A DNA stretch of 35,864 nt from an uncultured Flavobacteriaceae bacterium (GCA_937901915.1 CALGUD010000127.1:1-35864); one strand, 5' to 3'. Positions 8,740 to 17,678 are shown, counted from the stretch's first letter. Translations and numbers: made by a program. The notes: a model not told the origin generated them from the sequence alone.

Positions 8740-10080
8740 TTAGTTAATTATTAGTGAATTCTTGTACTGTTTATATGTATAAGTTAAGTAAAACAGACTA
8801 CTTATAATGTACACTATGGTGGTACTTAAGACTAATCCATAGACCCCGTATATTTTGACAAAAATAATATTTAGTATAAGGTTGACAATTAAATTCAAAA
8901 AAGAAATCCAGGCCATGAAACTGTTTTTATTAATACTTGTCAAAAACTTTACAAGAATGAGTGTAGAAAGATAGAAAGGGACATATATAAGCACAATTTT
9001 TTGAATGTCGGAAACTACAATTGTGTCTTCTGCTGTAAACTCTTTCCTTTCAAATAAAATTGATATAATTTCCTGTGAAAAGAATACTGCTATTAAGGTG
9101 ACTATTGAGGAAGCAAAAAAGATTATTTTTAGTATTGTGAAAAGATGATGATATGCTTTTTTAAGATTCTCATTTACCAATTTAGAAAAATAAGGCAATA
9201 GTACATTACCAAGAGCTATTATTAATATACCTACTATAAAAGCAGGAATTTTTGTTCCATAATTCATGGAAGCAATTGATCCTACTGCTAGCTGAGCTGC
9301 AAAGAATTGGTCCACAAAAGGGTTAATGCCTGTTAAAAGCCCTGAAGTAACTTTAGGGGGCAATTGCCTTATCATGGTGCGCATATTATTGTTTAATTTG
9401 GGTAAGTTTAATTCTATACACTTATAATAAAGACATAGTATTAATAAATAGACAAAAGATAAACAGCTACCCGTGAGCAATCCTACTGCTAATACCGTAT
9501 CTCCTAATTGTTCTTTGAAGAAAAAAAGAGCAATTATTGTAGTAATCGATAAAAATATTGATGAAAATGTTGAATAAAAAAATTTACCTTCTATTTCTAA
9601 TAAAGCACCTAAATATGATGAAACAGACCAGAAAAACAAACATGGTAATACAAAATATAATTGAATTTTTATTAGATGATAATAAGATTCAGTATGCCCG
9701 GGAAAAACAGCCTCTAAAAGAGAATTTGTAAAAATAAAAGTGATGATTGTTAAAACGGAAATTATGACTGTTATAATACATAATATTAAAGCTTGAAACC
9801 CCCCTTTGTCTTTAGTTGTATTAAGTTCTGCTATATAGTTAGGAATAAATAAATTCCGAAGCGCATTAATAAATACATTTTGAATAAAAGAAGGAATTAA
9901 TGTTGCAATCAAAAAGGTATCTATTAATTCAGATAAACCAAAGGCACCAGCAACAACAACTTCTTTGTAAAAAGAAACAAGTTTTATTAACAAAGTCACC
10001 ATTCCAACCGTTAACATATTTAATATTAACGGTTGGGTGATTATTTTTTTCTTGAGGGATAAAAGAATGTTTTTTGGCAT
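8740..10080 (-). CDS. MurJ/MviN-like flippase acting as Wzx
   Basis: A 446-aa polytopic membrane protein of the MOP superfamily, MurJ/MviN branch (PF03023). It has about 12-14 hydrophobic segments, the N-terminal LIKLVSFYKEVVVAGAFGLSELIDTFLIA typical of MurJ (shown here in part), a central FVDQFFAAQLAVGSIASMNYG and IISILFERKEFT. MurJ flips lipid II; in polysaccharide loci the same fold often replaces Wzx. Its position between ugd and the transferases, and the absence of any other flippase in the window, imply that it moves the undecaprenyl-linked repeat across the inner membrane. It is somewhat shorter than housekeeping MurJ proteins (about 500 aa). Confidence 0.87.
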   Translation of the reverse strand: MPKNILLSLKKKIITQPLILNMLTVGMVTLLIKLVSFYKEVVVAGAFGLSELIDTFLIATLIPSFIQNVFINALRNLFIPNYIAELNTTKDKGGFQALILCIITVIISVLTIITFIFTNSLLEAVFPGHTESYYHLIKIQLYFVLPCLFFWSVSSYLGALLEIEGKFFYSTFSSIFLSITTIIALFFFKEQLGDTVLAVGLLTGSCLSFVYLLILCLYYKCIELNLPKLNNNMRTMIRQLPPKVTSGLLTGINPFVDQFFAAQLAVGSIASMNYGTKIPAFIVGILIIALGNVLLPYFSKLVNENLKKAYHHLFTILKIIFFASSIVTLIAVFFSQEIISILFERKEFTAEDTIVVSDIQKIVLIYVPFYLSTLILVKFLTSINKNSFMAWISFLNLIVNLILNIIFVKIYGVYGLVLSTTIVYIISSLFYLTYTYKQYKNSLIIN

Positions 10081-10106
10081 TAAACAAGATCTAAGTAACT
10101 TCTATA

Positions 10107-11432
10107 CTATTCTTTTCCTATTTGAAAATACTCAAATCCCTTTTCATCAAGTTTTAAGCTTGAATATTGATTACGTCCATCAAAAATAATTGGGTTTTTC
10201 ATCTGAACTTTTAACTCTTCAAAATCAGGTGAACGAAATTCTTTCCATTCCGTTAAAAGAATCATTGCGTCAGCATTTTTTAATGTATCATATTTTGATT
10301 TATAATATGAGACTTCATTGATATCCTTTAAGTAAAAATGCTGCGCTTCATTCATTGCTTTTGGGTCATAGGCTTGAATTTTAGCTCCTCTTTTTACAAG
10401 TTCACGAATCACATAAATAGAAGGAGATTCACGCATATCATCTGTTTCAGGTTTAAATGAAAGTCCCCACATGGCAAATGTTTTTCCTGAAAGATTTTCG
10501 CCAAAACGTTTTATTACTTTATTGGCAATCACTAATTTTTGGTTATCATTAACTAACTCAACGGCTCCTATTATTTTAGCTTCATAACCATTTTCTTGAG
10601 CTGCTTTTTTTAATGCTTTTACATCTTTAGGAAAACAAGAACCTCCATAACCACAGCCAGGATATATAAAACTATATCCAATACGGCTATCAGAACCAAT
10701 ACCTATTCGAACTTGATTTACATCGGCCCCCACTAATTCACAAATGTTTGAAACTTCATTCATAAATGAAATTTTAGTCGCCAGCATCGTATTAGCAACA
10801 TATTTGGTCATTTCTGCTGAGCGAATATCCATCGAAATAAATCTGCCGGTATTTAAAAGAAACGGACTATATAAATCGTTCATTTTTTTTATAGCAGTCT
10901 CGCTTTCAGCTCCTATTACCACTCTATCCGGTTTCATAAAATCGCCTATAGCAGCACCTTCTTTTAAAAACTCAGGGTTTGAAACCACGTCAAAGCTAAT
11001 ATTAACTCCTCTTTTATCCAGTTCTTTTTGTATAGTTGCTTTCACTTTATCTCCAGTACCTACAGGAACAGTAGATTTGTCAACTACAATAAGTGGTTGT
11101 TGCATTTCTTGACCAATTTGCTTAGCAACTGCTAACACATATTGTAAATCTGCAGAGCCATCATCCCCCATAGGAGTTCCAACTGCAATAAATGCGATTT
11201 CAGCTTTTTTTAAACCATCTCCAAGTTTAGTGCTGAAATGTAAGTTTCCTAATTCTACATTTTTTAATACCATGCCTTCTAAACCTGGTTCGTAAATAGG
11301 TATAATACCTTGCTTAAGCTTTTCAATTTTGTTTTCATCAATATCAATACAAGTAACTCTATTGCCCATTTCTGAGAAACAAGTTCCACTTACCAATCCA
11401 ACGTATCCGGTTCCAATTACTGTTAAGTTCAT
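10107..11432 (-). CDS. ugd: UDP-glucose 6-dehydrogenase
   Basis: A 441-aa nucleotide-sugar dehydrogenase that oxidises UDP-glucose to UDP-glucuronate with two NAD+. Seen: N-terminal Rossmann loop GTGYVGLVSG at residues 7-16, the central domain with GSDSRIGYSFIYPGCGYGGSCFPKD holding the catalytic Cys at about residue 266 (quoted segment abbreviated in meaning: Cys lies in GGSCFPKD), and a C-terminal UDP-binding domain with FKPETDDMRESPS. Length and motifs are canonical. It is the first intact gene of the long minus-strand operon and supplies uronic acid for the polymer and substrate for the epimerase at 16665-17675. The 26 bases to the flippase gene hold nothing notable. Confidence 0.95.
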   Translation of the reverse strand: MNLTVIGTGYVGLVSGTCFSEMGNRVTCIDIDENKIEKLKQGIIPIYEPGLEGMVLKNVELGNLHFSTKLGDGLKKAEIAFIAVGTPMGDDGSADLQYVLAVAKQIGQEMQQPLIVVDKSTVPVGTGDKVKATIQKELDKRGVNISFDVVSNPEFLKEGAAIGDFMKPDRVVIGAESETAIKKMNDLYSPFLLNTGRFISMDIRSAEMTKYVANTMLATKISFMNEVSNICELVGADVNQVRIGIGSDSRIGYSFIYPGCGYGGSCFPKDVKALKKAAQENGYEAKIIGAVELVNDNQKLVIANKVIKRFGENLSGKTFAMWGLSFKPETDDMRESPSIYVIRELVKRGAKIQAYDPKAMNEAQHFYLKDINEVSYYKSKYDTLKNADAMILLTEWKEFRSPDFEELKVQMKNPIIFDGRNQYSSLKLDEKGFEYFQIGKE

Positions 11433-11465
11433 TGTTTTAAATTATTTGTTTTTTATTTAACGATT

Positions 11466-11865
11466 TTATTTTGATCTAAAAAATTTCTCATTTTTTTTAC
11501 TTGGTGGTTTTTCAACTTTTAAATGAATTACATATGATGTTAATATCATGAATACTATTAAAATTACGAATAGGAGTATCTATAAACCCTTAATTTCAGA
11601 ATCATTGAACAATATAATTTCTATTTTTAACTCGCATAAGATCGTTGAATATTGATTGGTTAGGGAGATATCGCTTTATGCTAATTGAAAAACGATTATT
11701 GTTAAACAATATTATTACAGAAATAAATGTACAATTGATAAGTTGCAATCTATGTAATCCAGACTTAATAAATCCTCTATAAGAAAAGTGATAAAAAACA
11801 ACACCTAAATTTGCAATAAACCTTAATAACTCAATCTGATATAACCTATTTTGAGTATTTTTCAT
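11466..11865 (-). pseudogene. Remnant of an acyltransferase-3 family gene (internal deletion)
   Basis: An ATG at 11865 opens a reading frame beginning IELLRFIANLGVVFYHFSYRG, the textbook first membrane helix of acyltransferase-3 proteins (PF01757), but similarity fades after about 35 codons and the frame stops at 11602. Reading on in another frame, from about 11680 to the stop at 11466, gives SDIS, then ILLFVILIVFMILTSYVIH and KVEKPPSK, the last helix and the EKP tail of the same family, interrupted by TAA and TAG codons. Family members are about 350 aa, so roughly 250 codons are gone. It would have been the first gene of the ugd operon and would have O-acylated the polysaccharide. Confidence 0.72.
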
Positions 11866-11930
11866 GCATCTAAATCATTTAGTATTATATCATTTGGCGG
11901 GGGTGCCATAATTATGACTGTTTTTATTTA

Positions 11931-12006
11931 GCGGGCAAATATCAAAATATAATTTTATAAATAATTATTTATTATGTGAAGTATTTGATATTTTCGTTGA
12001 AATTCA
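11931..12006 (-). promoter_or_regulatory. Upstream element A: candidate promoter/operator of the long minus-strand operon
   Basis: Read on the minus strand, this stretch begins TGAATTTCAACG (12006-11995), which contains the dyad TGAA-N-TTCA, and ends ATATTTGCC (11942-11934), one base off the Bacteroidota -7 consensus TAnnTTTG. The same two blocks occur 61 bases apart, start to start, in element B at 19110-19185. A transcript starting here would run into the acyltransferase remnant about 65 bases on, then ugd. The promoter role is inferred from position and similarity; no clear -33 box is visible. Confidence 0.45.
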
Positions 12007-12130
12007 TTTTTGAAGTGATATTAAAAATAAATTTACTAATAAGTTGTTTTTATCTCTTTATATTATGTAAAGAAAAGCGTTTTAATAACCGTTACGAAGT
12101 GTGAATTCTTAAACATTAATTAAATATTTA

Positions 12131-13402
12131 ATGAAATTTAGTAACCTATTAGTAATCATTCCATTTTGCTTAATTTTTAATACTGAGCAATTAGTATCTC
12201 AAACAGTTAAAGTATCAAGTTTCGGATTTTACCCTGAGGATTCTAGTAAAGCTATTATCGATGCTATTCATAGTAATTCAGATACTATAATTTTTGATAA
12301 GCAAAAATCCGATTGGATAACAAAACCAATTACTCTAAAAAACATACGTAATAAAACTATAATTTTTGAAGAAGGGGTTTGTTTAAGGGCTAAATCTGGT
12401 GCATTTAATCGTAATAATAACAAGTTATTTGAAATGATCAATGCCAAGGATGTTAATATTATTGGTTATGGGGCAACATTTATCATGGAAAAAGCTGAAT
12501 ACAATCATGGTGAGTGGCGTCATGCAATTAGTTTAAGAAAATGTAATAATATAGCTATAAAAGGATTAACCATCAGAGATAGTGGGGGCGACGGAATTTA
12601 TATAGCTGGGATGGAAAAAGGATCCTATTCAGAAAATATTCTTATCGAAGATGTAAAATCAATTAATAACAGACGACAAGGAATGAGTATAATTAGTGCT
12701 CAAAATCTTTTAGTTAGAAACTCTTCATTTAATTCTACTAATGGCACTTTACCAGAGGCTGGTGTTGATATTGAGCCAAATAATCCTCAAGATAGGATTG
12801 TAAATGTCCGCTTTGAAAAATGTTCATTTGCAGAGAATAATCATGCAGGCATACTTTTAGCACTTACTAAATTAGATAATACATCGGTAAATGTAAATAT
12901 AGAGTTTTATGATTGCTATTTGAGCATGAATCATCATCCTGATAATAAGTATGTTGCTAGCGAAATTGTGATTTCTGCGAATGCTGCCAACCCCGTCAAA
13001 GGAAATGTTTTATTTGAAGAATGTTTTATAGATGGCAGTAAGTGGGGGCTTCTTTATAGCAGAAAACAAAGTAATGCGTTTCATGTAACTTTTAAAAATT
13101 GTGCAGCAAAAAATATTTGTCAAAATAATTCTATGGCACCTATTTATTTGGAAGTTCCGGATTATTATAAAACGTATGGCGCTTTAGGTGGGTATACTTT
13201 TGATAATTTATTATTAGAATATAAAGTCGATTTACCATTTTTATTCGTACAAGGTTCAAAATTAAATACACTTAAAAATGTGGAGGACATAAATGGAAGC
13301 ATAACAGTCATTGGGAACATAAAAAAAGATTTTTTTTATAATAATTACAATCCGAAAAATAATATAAATGTGAAAATGGAGTACACATTACTACGGGAAT
13401 AA
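12131..13402 (+). CDS. Secreted right-handed beta-helix protein, paralogue 1
   Basis: A 423-aa exported protein. A signal peptide (hydrophobic core LLVIIPFCLIF, probable cleavage near residue 23, no lipobox Cys) is followed by a cap region and a parallel beta-helix of the pectate-lyase/CASH type with alternating asparagine and hydrophobic rungs. Blocks shared with the two downstream paralogues are GEWRH (127-131), SGGDGIYI (151-158), NNRRQG (179-184) and EAGVDIEPN (209-217); the conserved Asp, Glu and Arg residues here are active-site candidates. Such folds serve as polysaccharide lyases, hydrolases and uronan C5-epimerases; the DPHD motif of alginate epimerases is absent. Being inside a uronic-acid polysaccharide locus it probably acts on, or binds, the polymer after export. 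No specific activity can be assigned. Confidence 0.82.
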   Translation: MKFSNLLVIIPFCLIFNTEQLVSQTVKVSSFGFYPEDSSKAIIDAIHSNSDTIIFDKQKSDWITKPITLKNIRNKTIIFEEGVCLRAKSGAFNRNNNKLFEMINAKDVNIIGYGATFIMEKAEYNHGEWRHAISLRKCNNIAIKGLTIRDSGGDGIYIAGMEKGSYSENILIEDVKSINNRRQGMSIISAQNLLVRNSSFNSTNGTLPEAGVDIEPNNPQDRIVNVRFEKCSFAENNHAGILLALTKLDNTSVNVNIEFYDCYLSMNHHPDNKYVASEIVISANAANPVKGNVLFEECFIDGSKWGLLYSRKQSNAFHVTFKNCAAKNICQNNSMAPIYLEVPDYYKTYGALGGYTFDNLLLEYKVDLPFLFVQGSKLNTLKNVEDINGSITVIGNIKKDFFYNNYNPKNNINVKMEYTLLRE

Positions 13403-13683
13403 TGTAATGGCTAAATATGATATCCACATATTACAGTAATTATACGGGTAATTAATTGATTTTAACCATGTTTTCTTGCATTTCATCTAAAAGAATTGAA
13501 TATTCGCTAAAATATTTTATTCGCTTTTATTTATCAATTTTCAAAATAGTTAATTTAATAACGTTAAAAATTTATTTAAAAGAGACCAAAATAATATAAA
13601 TGAACGTATATAAAAATCATACCTATAGATTTTAATGTGCCCAAAAATATTATAAAATATTAATTTGTAAACCCCAAATCCCA

Positions 13684-15060
13684 ATGAAAAAATCTGCATT
13701 TATTATTGCATTGCTATTGCTGTGTTCCTGTACTAATGAAGTCGATTTTGCTGATGTTAATGCAATAGATGATAGTCAAACAATTGTTGAAGAGGAACCT
13801 ACAGAACAAGAACCTATCGAAGAAGAACCCGTAGAAGTAGAAGAGGGTAATATTATATACGGGGTTCTGGCTTCTTCATTTGGATATGACCCCCAAGATG
13901 CCACAGCGGCTTTTCTTGCCGCACTTAAATCTGATAGCGATACGATCATAATTGATAAAAAATCTTCTGATTGGTTTGTAAAACCTTTATCGATTTCAAA
14001 TTTATCCAACAAAGTATTGTATTTTGAAGAAGGCGTAGTTTTTAGAGCTAAACCAGGGGCATACGGGAATTCTACGGATAGATTATTTGAACTTAGGAAT
14101 GCCGTAAATGTTCATATTATAGGATATGGAGCTACTTTTAAAATGGAAAAATCTGAATATACTAGTGGAGAATGGCGTCATGCAATTAGTTTGAGAGAAA
14201 GCTCAAATATCAGTATAAAAGGATTGAAAATTTTGGATAGTGGAGGAGATGGCATTTATATTGCTGGCAATAATGCTGGTACCTACTCAAAAGATATACT
14301 TATAGAGGATGTTGAATCACTAAATAATAGAAGACAAGGAATTAGTATTATAAGTGTAGATCATTTGGAAGTTTATAATTCTAATTTTTCTGATACTAAG
14401 GGATCATTGCCAGAAGCTGGATTAGATATTGAACCAAACACTCCTGAAGATAGAATAGTGAATGTACTTATTGAAAATTGCAGATTCACAAATAATTTTC
14501 ATGCAGGTATAGTACTTGCACTTCATAATTTAGAAGATTCATCTGAGCCCGTAAGTATTACATTTAGGAATTGCTATTTAAGTTCAAATCATGATCCGAG
14601 TAACCAATATGTGGCCACCGAAATTCAAATATCTGCTCATAAAACAAAACCAGTAAAAGGCAATGTTCTTTTTGAAAATTGTGAAGTTAATGGAAGTAAT
14701 TGGGGTATGCTTTATAGCCGTAAGACTAGCGCAGCATATCATGTCACTTTTAAAAATTGTGTAGCTCAAAATATATGTAAGAGTGATAACTCATTAAATC
14801 CGATCTTTTTAGAAGTGCCGGATTATAATATTTCATCCGGGCCATTAGGAGGCTTCACATTTGATAATTTGTATATAAAATATGATACAAATAAATCTTT
14901 TATTAATATACAAGGAGCTGCTACTTTGCTTGGGCTAAACGATATGAATGGTGAAATTTTTATTGTTGAGCCTTACGATAATGAACCTCAATATACCAAT
15001 TATAATATAGTAAACAATCGTAATGTAAATTACATTTATACTCATCTAGATAATTTTTAA
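13684..15060 (+). CDS. Beta-helix lipoprotein, paralogue 2
   Basis: A 458-aa lipoprotein: signal peptide with lipobox LLLCSC, lipidated Cys at residue 18 by my count or at the neighbouring Cys 16, then a Glu/Pro-rich linker (EEEPTEQEPIEEEPVE) of about 40 residues that holds the domain away from the membrane. The beta-helix from about residue 65 aligns along its whole length with paralogue 1: SSFGYDPQDAT, GEWRHAISLR, SGGDGIYIAG, NNRRQGISIIS, EAGLDIEPN, HAGIVLAL, WGMLYSRK, LEVPDY. The linker is unique to this copy. A 281-base gap separates it from paralogue 1, so it probably has its own promoter; I see no clear promoter or terminator there. Role as for paralogue 1, but membrane-anchored. Confidence 0.82.
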   Translation: MKKSAFIIALLLLCSCTNEVDFADVNAIDDSQTIVEEEPTEQEPIEEEPVEVEEGNIIYGVLASSFGYDPQDATAAFLAALKSDSDTIIIDKKSSDWFVKPLSISNLSNKVLYFEEGVVFRAKPGAYGNSTDRLFELRNAVNVHIIGYGATFKMEKSEYTSGEWRHAISLRESSNISIKGLKILDSGGDGIYIAGNNAGTYSKDILIEDVESLNNRRQGISIISVDHLEVYNSNFSDTKGSLPEAGLDIEPNTPEDRIVNVLIENCRFTNNFHAGIVLALHNLEDSSEPVSITFRNCYLSSNHDPSNQYVATEIQISAHKTKPVKGNVLFENCEVNGSNWGMLYSRKTSAAYHVTFKNCVAQNICKSDNSLNPIFLEVPDYNISSGPLGGFTFDNLYIKYDTNKSFINIQGAATLLGLNDMNGEIFIVEPYDNEPQYTNYNIVNNRNVNYIYTHLDNF

Positions 15061-15206
15061 TTAACACATATTTTTTTGACTAAAAAACTACTTATATAAA
15101 TTATAATAAGTAAAGTTTTCCGTTTATAAATTCCTAAAAAAAAATTTAATAATGTTTAATTAATAAATATGCTATGTGTAAAAAAAAATTGTGCCCCAAA
15201 TCTTTT

Positions 15207-16541
15207 ATGAATAAATTAAAATTCGTTTTTTATTTATTATCTGCAATTTACTTTAGTAGTTGCGAAAAAGAAGAATTATTTATAAACGATGAAAATGAAG
15301 AAGCTTTTACAACTGAAAGTAGTGTTGTATCAAGTAAAATTGCTGGAAGAGTAGAAGCATCATCATTTGGATTTAATCCAAATGATGCTACCCAAGCTTT
15401 TTTGGCAGCACTCAACGCAAAAAATGATACAATTGTAATTGACAAGCAATCTTCCGATTGGATAGTTGGTCCAATAAGAGTTAGTAATCTTTTAAATAAA
15501 ATAATCATTTTTGAGAAAGGAGTTGTATTAAGAGCAAAAATAGGTGCTTTTAAGAATACAAATGATAAGCTTTTTGAACTGATTAATGCTCAAAATGTTA
15601 CCATTTGGGGACATGATGCTATTTTTAGAATGAATAAAAGTGAATATACCAGTGGAGAATGGAGACATGGGATTAGTCTGCGAAAATGCAAAAATATTCT
15701 AATTGATAGGATTACTGTTGAAAATTCTGGAGGAGATGGTATATATATTGGAGGTATGGAAGATGGGAGCTATAGTGAAAATATTAGCCTTAAAAGAGTA
15801 AAGTCATTTAATAACAAAAGACAAGGGATGAGTATTGTGAGTGTTAGTAAGCTTTGGGTGAGAGACTGTGAATTTAGTAATAACAGGGGTACATTGCCTG
15901 AGGCTGGAATTGATATTGAACCCAATACAATTTATGACAGGATTGTAGATGTGATTATTGAAAAATGTACCATAACAAATAATGGGCATGCAGGAGCAGT
16001 TTTAGCTTTAATAAACTTAAAGAGTTCGTCTACACCAGTAAGTATACGATTTCTTGATTGTATATTTAGCATGAATCACGATTCAAAAAATAAATATCCT
16101 GCCAGTGAAATAGTTATATCAGCACACCCAACAGACCCCGTAAAAGGAAATGTTTCTTTTGAAAGATGTGTAATAGAAGGTAGTAAATGGGGTATATTAT
16201 ATAGTCGTAAAATAAGTGATGCTTATCATGTAACCTTTAAAAATTGTGTAGCAAAAATTATTTGTCAGGATAATTCTAAAACACCCATTTATTTAGAAGT
16301 TCCTGATTATTATAAGGCGTCAAAACCAGTAGGAGGATTTACCTTTGATAATTTAAGATTGCAATACAATACTGATCTGCCGTTTTTAACTGTTCAGGGA
16401 TGGAAAACTATGCCTAGCTTAAAAAATGTAAATGGAAATGTTATTATAGATGCGCCCAAAAACAGTCAGCCAATTAACTATAGAAATTATAATCCTTCGA
16501 AAAATATAAATGTTAATTTAAAATATTCTTATATAAATTGA
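15207..16541 (+). CDS. Beta-helix lipoprotein, paralogue 3
   Basis: I start this at ATG 15207, which gives a normal signal peptide (MNKLKFVFYLLSAIYFSSC); an in-frame ATG at 15174 would add 11 residues with two cysteines. Lipobox FSSC is followed by EKEEL, which fits the K-(D/E)2 lipoprotein export signal known from Capnocytophaga and relatives, so surface exposure is likely. The mature domain is the same beta-helix: SSFGFNPNDAT, GEWRHGISLR, SGGDGIYIGG, NNKRQGMSIVS, EAGIDIEPN, WGILYSRK, LEVPDYY. It is closer to paralogue 1 than to paralogue 2 in the last third (DLPFL, VQG, NYNP, KNINV). A minus-strand terminator lies beyond its stop. Function unknown beyond probable carbohydrate contact. Confidence 0.82.
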   Translation: MNKLKFVFYLLSAIYFSSCEKEELFINDENEEAFTTESSVVSSKIAGRVEASSFGFNPNDATQAFLAALNAKNDTIVIDKQSSDWIVGPIRVSNLLNKIIIFEKGVVLRAKIGAFKNTNDKLFELINAQNVTIWGHDAIFRMNKSEYTSGEWRHGISLRKCKNILIDRITVENSGGDGIYIGGMEDGSYSENISLKRVKSFNNKRQGMSIVSVSKLWVRDCEFSNNRGTLPEAGIDIEPNTIYDRIVDVIIEKCTITNNGHAGAVLALINLKSSSTPVSIRFLDCIFSMNHDSKNKYPASEIVISAHPTDPVKGNVSFERCVIEGSKWGILYSRKISDAYHVTFKNCVAKIICQDNSKTPIYLEVPDYYKASKPVGGFTFDNLRLQYNTDLPFLTVQGWKTMPSLKNVNGNVIIDAPKNSQPINYRNYNPSKNINVNLKYSYIN

Positions 16542-16606
16542 AAGTTATAACCATTGCTCATACTATTAGATTATATAATCTTTTGTTTAAGCAATAAAAG
16601 AATAAA

Positions 16607-16638
16607 AACCCCTCTAAATATTCATATTTTGAGGGGTT
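16607..16638 (-). terminator. Intrinsic terminator of the epimerase-dehydrogenase operon
   Basis: AACCCCTC (16607-16614) pairs perfectly with GAGGGGTT (16631-16638), with a further A/T stem inside the 16-base interval. On the minus strand the hairpin is followed by TTTTTATTCTTTT, a proper U-tract, so it ends transcription of the operon whose last stop codon is at 16665. On the plus strand it would also meet transcripts of beta-helix paralogue 3, but its 3' flank there is A-rich. Confidence 0.8.
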
Positions 16639-16664
16639 AAATAATTACTCGCAATAAATCGGTT

Positions 16665-17675
16665 TTATTTATAAAAGTTTTTATACCAATCTACAAATGA
16701 TTTAATTCCATCTTTTACCGAAGTATTAGGTTTATAATCATAATCTTTTATAAGGTCATCAACATTCGCCCAAGTTCTTTCAACATCACCAGGTTGAATA
16801 GGTAACATATCTTTTATAGCTTCTTTGCCTAAATTAATCTCAATTTCTTTAATGAAATCCATAAGCTTCACCGAATTATTATTGCCAATATTATACACCT
16901 TATATAATCTGTCTTTAACCGGCTTTTCAATAATACGGACTACGCCTTCAACAATATCATCAATATAGGTAAAGTCACGCTCCATTTTACCATAATTAAA
17001 CACTTTTATAGATTTATTTTCTGTAATAGCTTTGGTAAATAAAAAGAGGGCCATATCGGGTCTTCCCCATGGTCCGTATACTGTAAAGAAACGTAATCCT
17101 GTAGTTGGTATTTTAAATAAATGACTGTAGGTATGAGCCATGAGTTCATTGCTTTTTTTTGAAGCAGCATAGAGACTTATTGGATGATCTACATTGTCTT
17201 CTGTAGAAAAAGGTATTTTTTCGTTTAATCCGTATACACTTGAACTGCTTGCATACACCAAGTGTTTTATTTTGTAGTGTCTGCAGCATTCAAGTAGGTT
17301 TACAAATCCGACTAAATTGCTGTCCACATACGACATTGGGTTTTCCAAACTATATCTTACTCCTGCCTGAGCGGCTAAATTGCAAACATAATCAAAGCTC
17401 TCCTGCTTAAAAAGTTTAGGAAGTTCGGTTCTGTCTTCAAGATTAATTCTCATGAACTTGAAGGATTTTCCATAGTTTGTACTTAAAACTAAATCATTAA
17501 ATAATTCGGCTTTATTTTTTGAAATGCCAAGCTCATTTAAACGAGCATATTTTAAATTTATATCGTAATAATCATTAATGTTATCAATGCCCACAACTTC
17601 ATGACCGTTTTCAAGTAATTTTTTTGAAGTGTAATAGCCAATAAATCCAGCGGCACCTGTTACAAGTATTTTCAT
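16665..17675 (-). CDS. UDP-glucuronate 4-epimerase-like NAD-dependent epimerase
   Basis: A 336-aa extended short-chain dehydrogenase. Seen: NAD loop TGAAGFIG at residues 6-13, GIDNINDYYDINLKYARL, which is diagnostic of the CapI/LpsL group interconverting UDP-glucuronate and UDP-galacturonate, NLAAQAGVRYSLENP, the Ser cluster ASSSSVYG, the catalytic Tyr169-x3-Lys173 in YAASK, and RFFTVYGPWGRPDMA. It lies 3 bases downstream of the TviB-like dehydrogenase and ends at an intrinsic terminator. Together with ugd it can supply UDP-galacturonate. It could instead work on the amino-uronate made by its operon partner; the residues visible favour UDP-glucuronate. Confidence 0.88.
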   Translation of the reverse strand: MKILVTGAAGFIGYYTSKKLLENGHEVVGIDNINDYYDINLKYARLNELGISKNKAELFNDLVLSTNYGKSFKFMRINLEDRTELPKLFKQESFDYVCNLAAQAGVRYSLENPMSYVDSNLVGFVNLLECCRHYKIKHLVYASSSSVYGLNEKIPFSTEDNVDHPISLYAASKKSNELMAHTYSHLFKIPTTGLRFFTVYGPWGRPDMALFLFTKAITENKSIKVFNYGKMERDFTYIDDIVEGVVRIIEKPVKDRLYKVYNIGNNNSVKLMDFIKEIEINLGKEAIKDMLPIQPGDVERTWANVDDLIKDYDYKPNTSVKDGIKSFVDWYKNFYK

Positions 17676-17678
17676 AAT

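Noticed and set aside
71..11432. Many plus-strand open frames of 60-120 codons inside the minus-strand operon
   Set aside because: They lie within genes with clear family motifs on the other strand, lack recognisable domains and have no spacing typical of genes.
11602..11865. An 87-codon open frame starting with acyltransferase-like residues, as a small intact gene
   Set aside because: Only the first 35 codons resemble the family and the family C terminus follows in another frame with stops, so it is treated as part of a pseudogene.
11870..12130. CRISPR array, tRNA or insertion-sequence end near the acyltransferase remnant
   Set aside because: No regularly spaced direct repeats, no cloverleaf and no terminal inverted repeats or transposase fragments are visible.
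13403..13683. Hidden small gene or remnant beta-helix copy between paralogues 1 and 2
   Set aside because: No frame carries beta-helix blocks or an open stretch with start; it appears to be plain AT-rich intergenic DNA.
15061..15173. Imperfect dyad ACTTAT...ATAAGT as terminator of beta-helix paralogue 2
   Set aside because: Six A/T-rich pairs with a loose loop and no following T-run; too weak to call.
12131..16541. Alginate-type C5-epimerase identity for the beta-helix proteins
   Set aside because: The DPHD catalytic motif and the AlgG/AlgE domain arrangement are not present; only the general fold is supported.
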